Positions 16,296 through 22,506 of a DNA stretch of 22,506 bases are shown here, piece after piece. Source of the DNA: JANNSW01 sp031431235 (GTDB lineage: Bacteria; Pseudomonadota; Alphaproteobacteria; Rhizobiales; Hyphomicrobiaceae); NCBI GenBank assembly GCA_031431235.1, contig JANPDA010000216.1, positions 1 through 22,506 of the forward strand, read 5' to 3'. Under the pieces are notes generated by a model. That model was not told the origin of the DNA. It was given only the letters and a program-made list of their open reading frames with translations, and ran no database searches. The position numbers were made by a program, and so were the translations under genes. Position 1 is the stretch's first letter. The number at the start of each line of letters is the position of its first letter.

Positions 16296-16328
16296 CTTAA
16301 CGCTCTCTTTTCCACGGGAGGAAAACCA

Positions 16329-18065
<1,737 letters not shown>

Positions 18066-18091
18066 GCTGAACGCCCAATCGACGACGAATT

Positions 18092-18120
18092 GCCAGGGCG
18101 CGCATTCAGTGCGCCCTGGC
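18092..18120 (+). promoter_or_regulatory. Intercistronic hairpin after glpV
   Basis: GCCAGGGCGC (18092-18101) and GCGCCCTGGC (18111-18120) are perfectly complementary with a nine-base loop. No T-run follows, so it is not a classical terminator. Between a binding-protein gene and its ATPase gene, such a stem usually protects the upstream mRNA or partly attenuates transcription, raising GlpV relative to the membrane subunits (inference). Confidence 0.7.
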
Positions 18121-18165
18121 GCTATAGGCCAGACTGATCGCCGCCTCGAGGAGTCCGGGTAAGAG

Positions 18166-19230
18166 ATGTCGCTCGAGTTGAGGCAGGTCACCAAGCACGT
18201 GGCCGCCGAGGTCCACATCGAGAAGACCGATCTGGTGCTCGAGCCGGGCTCGTTCAACATCCTGCTCGGCACGACGCTCGCCGGCAAGACGACACTGCTC
18301 CAGCTGCTCGCCGGAATCGAGCGACCGACCTCGGGCGAAGTGTGGTCGGGCGGCAAGAACGTGACCGGCATGCCGGTGCAGCGCCGCAACGTGTCGATGG
18401 TCTACCAGCAGTTCATCAACTACCCCAATCTGACGGTGTTCGAGAACATTGCTTCGCCTTTGCGCGTCGCCGGCCTGAAGCGCGCCGAGATCGCCGAGCG
18501 CGTCGCAGGGATGGCGGAGCTGCTGCGGCTCGGCCCGATGCTGCAGCGTCGCCCCTCCGAGCTCTCGGGCGGCCAGCAACAGCGCACGGCGATCGCACGT
18601 GCGCTCGTCAAGGATTCCGGATTGGTCCTGCTCGACGAGCCGCTCGCCAATCTCGACTACAAGCTGCGAGAGGAGCTGCGCGACGAGCTGCCGGCCCTGC
18701 TCGCCAAGCGCGACTGCATCGTCGTCTACGCCACGACCGAGCCGACCGAGGCGCTGCTGTTCGGTGGCAATACCGCGACCATGCACGAGGGCCGGATCAC
18801 CCAATTCGGCCCAACCAACGCGATCTATCGCCGGCCGCGTGACCTGACCTCGGCCCGGGTGTTCTCCGATCCCCCGATCAACATGGTCGACGTGATGAAG
18901 CGCGGCGAGCGCATCGCGATCGGCGAGAAGATCGTATGGCCGGCTGGCGCCGCGGCGATCCGGCTCCCGGATGGCCCCTATACGCTCGCCATCCGTCCCC
19001 ATCACATCTCGCCCACAGCCGGGCGGAGCACCGGCGCGGTGCTCGACGGGCGCGTGATCGTGACCGAGCTCTCGGGTTCTGAAAGCGTCATCCATTTCGA
19101 CCTCGACGGCCGCACCTGGGTATCCCAGTCCCACGGCATCCACCCGTTCGAAGCGGGCGAGACCGCGCGCCTCTATGTCGATATCGACCAGGGGATGTTC
19201 TTTGGTCCCGGCCAAGAGCTCGTCGCCTGA
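18166..19230 (+). CDS. glpS: Glycerol ABC transporter ATP-binding protein GlpS
   Basis: A 354-residue MalK-type ATPase with a C-terminal regulatory OB/TOBE domain (about 235-354). Walker A is GTTLAGKT (35-42), the Q-loop Gln is in YQQF (81), the signature is a perfect LSGGQ (133-137) and Walker B is LLDEP (155-159). The H-loop is altered: VYATTEP has Thr191 where MalK-type ATPases have His. The GlpT partner keeps that His but has lost the signature, so the two probably form an asymmetric heterodimer. Its TGA overlaps the glpT ATG by one base. The name follows the R. leguminosarum scheme. Confidence 0.92.
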   Translation: MSLELRQVTKHVAAEVHIEKTDLVLEPGSFNILLGTTLAGKTTLLQLLAGIERPTSGEVWSGGKNVTGMPVQRRNVSMVYQQFINYPNLTVFENIASPLRVAGLKRAEIAERVAGMAELLRLGPMLQRRPSELSGGQQQRTAIARALVKDSGLVLLDEPLANLDYKLREELRDELPALLAKRDCIVVYATTEPTEALLFGGNTATMHEGRITQFGPTNAIYRRPRDLTSARVFSDPPINMVDVMKRGERIAIGEKIVWPAGAAAIRLPDGPYTLAIRPHHISPTAGRSTGAVLDGRVIVTELSGSESVIHFDLDGRTWVSQSHGIHPFEAGETARLYVDIDQGMFFGPGQELVA

Positions 19231-20303
19231 TGGCCAGGATCACACTCGACAAGCTGCGGCACAGCTACCGCCCGCATCCAGTCTCCGACGAGGACTGGGC
19301 ATTGAAGCGCATCACGCTCGAATGGTCGGAAGGCGGCGCCTATGCCCTGCTCGGGCCCTCGGGCTGCGGGAAGACGACGCTGTTGAACCTCATCTCGGGA
19401 CTGCTGCGGCCGACCGAGGGCCGCATCCTGTTCGGCGACGAGGACGTGACGGGGCGCTCGCCAGAAGCGCGCAACATCGCCCAGGTGTTTCAGTTCCCGG
19501 TCATCTACGACACCATGACCGTGTTCGACAACCTTGCCTTCCCGTTGCGCAACCGGCGCGTTCCCGAGGCCGAGGTCGGTCCTCGCGTCAGAGAGATCGC
19601 GGCCATGCTCGACCTCGGCGACATGCTCGACCGCCGCGCCTCGGGCCTGACCGCCGACGGCAAGCAGAAGATCTCGCTCGGACGGGGGCTGGTGCGCTCC
19701 GATGTCAATGTCATCATGTTCGACGAGCCGCTGACCGTGATCGATCCCCATCTCAAATGGGTGCTGCGCTCGAAGCTGAAGGAGCTGCATCGGCGAACGC
19801 GGCGCACCATGATCTACGTGACACACGACCAGACCGAAGCGCTCACCTTCGCCGATCAGGTGGTCGTCATGAACAATGGCGAGGTGGTTCAGGCGGGAAC
19901 CCCGGTCGAGCTGTTCGAGCGGCCGCGCCACACCTTCGTCGGCCACTTCATCGGCTCGCCCGGCATGAACGTGCTGCCGTGCCGGATCGTTGGAGCGCGA
20001 GCGGAGCTCGAAGGTAGTGTGGTCGAGACCGAGAACGCGGCGCGGATCGCTGCCGACCGGACGGGCGGCCGTCTCGAGCTCGGCGTGCGCCCCGAGTTCG
20101 TCCGGCTGGCGAGCGAGGGCATCCCGGCCGAGGTCGTCAAAGTCACCGATGCCGGCCGCTATCGGATCGTGCAGACGCGCGCGGGCGCCAGCATGGTGAA
20201 GCTGCTCGTCGCTGAAGGCGAGCCGGTACCGTCAGGCACGGTGCATCTCGCCTTCGAGCGAGCGCACACGCGCGTCTATGCCGATGGTTGGATCGTGGAG
20301 TAG
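19230..20303 (+). CDS. glpT: Glycerol ABC transporter ATP-binding protein GlpT (degenerate signature motif)
   Basis: A 357-residue MalK-type ATPase, not the E. coli glycerol-3-phosphate permease of the same name. Walker A GPSGCGKT (42-49), Q-loop Gln88 in FQFP, Walker B IMFDEP (162-167) and H-loop His199 in VTHDQ are all standard. The ABC signature, however, reads LTADG (140-144) instead of LSGGQ. A C-terminal regulatory domain follows (about 235-357). It overlaps glpS by one base and is followed after nine bases by the first permease gene. Degeneracy opposite to that of GlpS implies one working and one weakened ATP site in the pair. Confidence 0.92.
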   Translation: MARITLDKLRHSYRPHPVSDEDWALKRITLEWSEGGAYALLGPSGCGKTTLLNLISGLLRPTEGRILFGDEDVTGRSPEARNIAQVFQFPVIYDTMTVFDNLAFPLRNRRVPEAEVGPRVREIAAMLDLGDMLDRRASGLTADGKQKISLGRGLVRSDVNVIMFDEPLTVIDPHLKWVLRSKLKELHRRTRRTMIYVTHDQTEALTFADQVVVMNNGEVVQAGTPVELFERPRHTFVGHFIGSPGMNVLPCRIVGARAELEGSVVETENAARIAADRTGGRLELGVRPEFVRLASEGIPAEVVKVTDAGRYRIVQTRAGASMVKLLVAEGEPVPSGTVHLAFERAHTRVYADGWIVE

Positions 20304-20312
20304 GGGCCGGCC

Positions 20313-21172
20313 ATGCGCAAGACCGTCAACCAGAAGGGCTGGCTGTTCGTGCTGCCGGTGTTCCTGCTCGTTGCTTTCAACGCCATCATTCCGTTGATGA
20401 CGGTCGTCAACTTCTCGTTCCAGGAATCGTTCGGCGACAATGTGTTCTTCTGGTCGGGCTTGCGCTGGTTCGAGCAGGTGCTGCACTCCGAGCGCTTCCA
20501 TGCGGCGCTCGGCCGACAGATCCTGTTCACCGGTCTCGTGCTCGCGATCGAGATCCCGCTCGGGCTCGCAATCGCGCTTGCGATGCCGCGCCAGGGCATC
20601 TGGGTCTCGGTCTGCCTCGTGCTGATGGCGTTGCCGCTGCTGATCCCGTGGAACGTCGTGGGCGCCATGTGGAACATCTTCGCGCTGCCCGACATTGGCC
20701 TGCTCGGCAAGCTCGTCAATGGGCTGGGGTTCGACTACAACTACACGCGCCAACCGTTCTCGGCCTGGTGCACCATGCTGCTGATGGACGTCTGGCACTG
20801 GACGTCGCTGGTGGTGCTGCTCTGCTACGCGGGCCTCGTTTCGATCCCGGACGCCTTCTACCAAGCCGCCAAGATCGACGGAGCTGGACCCTGGGCCGTG
20901 TTCCGGCACATCCAGCTGCCCAAGCTCAACCACGTGCTGACGATCGCCGTGCTGGTGCGCTTCATGGACAGCTTCCTGATCTACACCGAGGTCGTGGTGC
21001 TGACGGGTGGCGGCCCCGGCAATGCGACCACGCTGCTCTCGATCGACCTCGTCAAGACCGCGCTCGGCCAGTTCGATCTTGGGCCGGCGGCAGCCATGTC
21101 GATCATCTACTTCCTGATCATCCTGTTCTTCAGCTGGCTGTTCTACACCCTGATGATGCGGAGCGAGGCGAG

Positions 21173-21176
<4 letters not shown>
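20313..21176 (+). CDS. glpP: Glycerol ABC transporter permease GlpP (MalF-type)
   Basis: A 287-residue binding-protein-dependent permease in the inner membrane with six predicted helices; the first is WLFVLPVFLLVAFNAIIP near residue 8. The EAA coupling loop toward the ATPases is YQAAKIDGAGPWAVFRHIQL (about 186-205). A typical GGPGNATTLLSIDL periplasmic segment precedes the last helices. Starts at ATG 20313, nine bases after glpT. Its stop overlaps the glpQ start. It pairs with GlpQ to form the pore. Confidence 0.92.
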
Positions 21177-21973
<797 letters not shown>

Positions 21974-21987
21974 GGCAGGGACGGGAT

Positions 21988-22290
21988 ATGGGCAATGGCG
22001 GCATCTTCGATCTGACCTGGATGGCCTGGACCTGGCCGACAGCCGCCTTCTTCGTCTTCATCGCGTGCTGTCTCGTCGCAATGACGGTCTGGGAGTTGCG
22101 GGTGCCGGGCGGCGCACCTCGCCGCGGCCTCATCGGTCTCGACACCACGCGCGGCGACCGGCTCTTCATCTCACTCCTGGGCAGCGCCTTCATCCACCTC
22201 GCTTGGCTCGCCCTGTTGGGCAGCTCGGCACTTTGGGGCGCGACCCTGGTGTCGCTGGTTTATGCAGCAGCGGTATTTCTATGGATCTAG
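21988..22290 (+). CDS. glpU: DUF2160 small membrane protein (GlpU)
   Basis: A 100-residue inner-membrane protein of the DUF2160 family, which travels with glycerol-type ABC importers and is called GlpU in rhizobia. The first helix is PTAAFFVFIACCLVAM (about 16-31), followed by WELRVPGG, a conserved TTRGDRLFI block and one or two C-terminal helices (FIHLAWLALLGSSALWGATL on). Its role is unproven; an accessory membrane subunit is likely. It follows glpQ by 14 bases with GGGA just upstream. Its TAG stop is the first three bases of repeat copy B, yet the length is normal, so little or nothing was lost. Confidence 0.88.
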   Translation: MGNGGIFDLTWMAWTWPTAAFFVFIACCLVAMTVWELRVPGGAPRRGLIGLDTTRGDRLFISLLGSAFIHLAWLALLGSSALWGATLVSLVYAAAVFLWI

Positions 22291-22417
22291 TGTTCCGTCC
22301 CATTCATTCGATTCCGGCGAAGCTGGATCAATGAATGGAAAGACGGAACACAAACAAAGAGTTGGCTAGTGGGCTGGCCATTCATTTAGGGTACTGAATG
22401 AATGAGTCAGAACACTA
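22288..22417. repeat. 130-bp structured dispersed repeat, copy B
   Basis: The same element as at 7821-7950, in the same orientation, ending in perfect TAGTGTTC / GAACACTA inverted ends. The 62-base hairpin (22290-22351) pairs GTGTTCCGTC with GACGGAACAC and CCATTCATT with AATGAATGG without mismatch. Compared with copy A, a G-C pair replaces a C-G pair in the outer stem. A second CATTCATT/AATGAATG hairpin keeps its stem, with differences only in the loop. It supplies the glpU stop codon. Confidence 0.92.
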
Positions 22418-22471
22418 GTGTTCCGTCCCATTCATTCGAGTCCGGCGAAGCTGGATCAATGAATGGAAAGA
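22416..22471. repeat. Truncated third copy of the repeat (copy C)
   Basis: This copy begins on the TA shared with the end of copy B and matches the element for its first 56 positions with one substitution (position 25). It then stops abruptly, before the closing arm of the outer stem. What follows (22472-22506) is unrelated sequence with a small CGGCGAT/ATCGCCG hairpin. The head-to-tail TA-sharing arrangement suggests insertion into, or slippage at, the TA end of copy B. Confidence 0.88.
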
Positions 22472-22506
22472 TCGTTCGGCGATTTGTGGATCGCCGGCAA
22501 CGGGAG

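Noticed and set aside
16251..16328. N-terminal extension of glpV
   Set aside because: It would place non-signal sequence before a perfect signal peptide and overlap the promoter; the strong GGGAGG supports 16329.
22288..22471. Tandem repeats considered as a CRISPR array
   Set aside because: Units are 130 bases, abut without spacers, and have internal hairpins and inverted ends; no cas genes are nearby.

Overview
The window is GC-rich DNA from an alphaproteobacterium, probably Hyphomicrobiales (Rhizobiales). This rests on the gene families present: a QueG/FzlA-type GST pair, and a rhizobial-type glycerol ABC importer with a DUF2160 small subunit. It also rests on the strongly G/C-ending codons. 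No rRNA, tRNA, CRISPR array or transposase gene was seen. Most of the DNA is densely packed, ordinary chromosomal coding sequence.

Layout. (1) 2-2224: the 3' part of an SDR oxidoreductase and a metal-dependent amidohydrolase, spaced like an operon. (2) 2292-4991: a tight housekeeping cluster of a GST-fold protein (probable FzlA division factor), QueG (last step of queuosine synthesis) and a small NAD-dependent epimerase-like protein, with overlapping ends. (3) 5148-9493: a membrane HAMP/class III cyclase-like protein followed by an MscS channel with a C-terminal cyclic-nucleotide-binding-like domain. Both lack key ligand or catalytic residues. A 130-bp structured repeat lies between them. (4) 9642-12383: pyruvate phosphate dikinase. 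(5) 12477-13412 (-): an AEC-family transporter. (6) 13753-22290: a glycerol catabolism locus. glpR and glpD read leftward. The importer genes glpV-glpS-glpT-glpP-glpQ-glpU read rightward from a shared divergent promoter region. (7) 22288-end: a second full copy of the 130-bp repeat, then a truncated third copy.

How the glycerol genes work together: GlpV binds substrate in the periplasm, GlpP/GlpQ (with small GlpU) form the pore, and GlpS/GlpT hydrolyse ATP. GlpD oxidises glycerol-3-phosphate to DHAP and GlpR probably controls the divergent promoters. No intact glycerol kinase gene is present. A 14-codon relic of its N-terminus sits just downstream of glpD.

Most notable points: (a) the repeat is a near-perfect 62-nt hairpin with a compensatory base change between copies, and both complete copies begin exactly at the stop codon of the upstream gene; (b) the importer ATPases have complementary degeneracy, giving one consensus and one degenerate ATP site; (c) a degenerate cyclase is paired with a degenerate CNB-MscS channel; (d) the glpK ghost.
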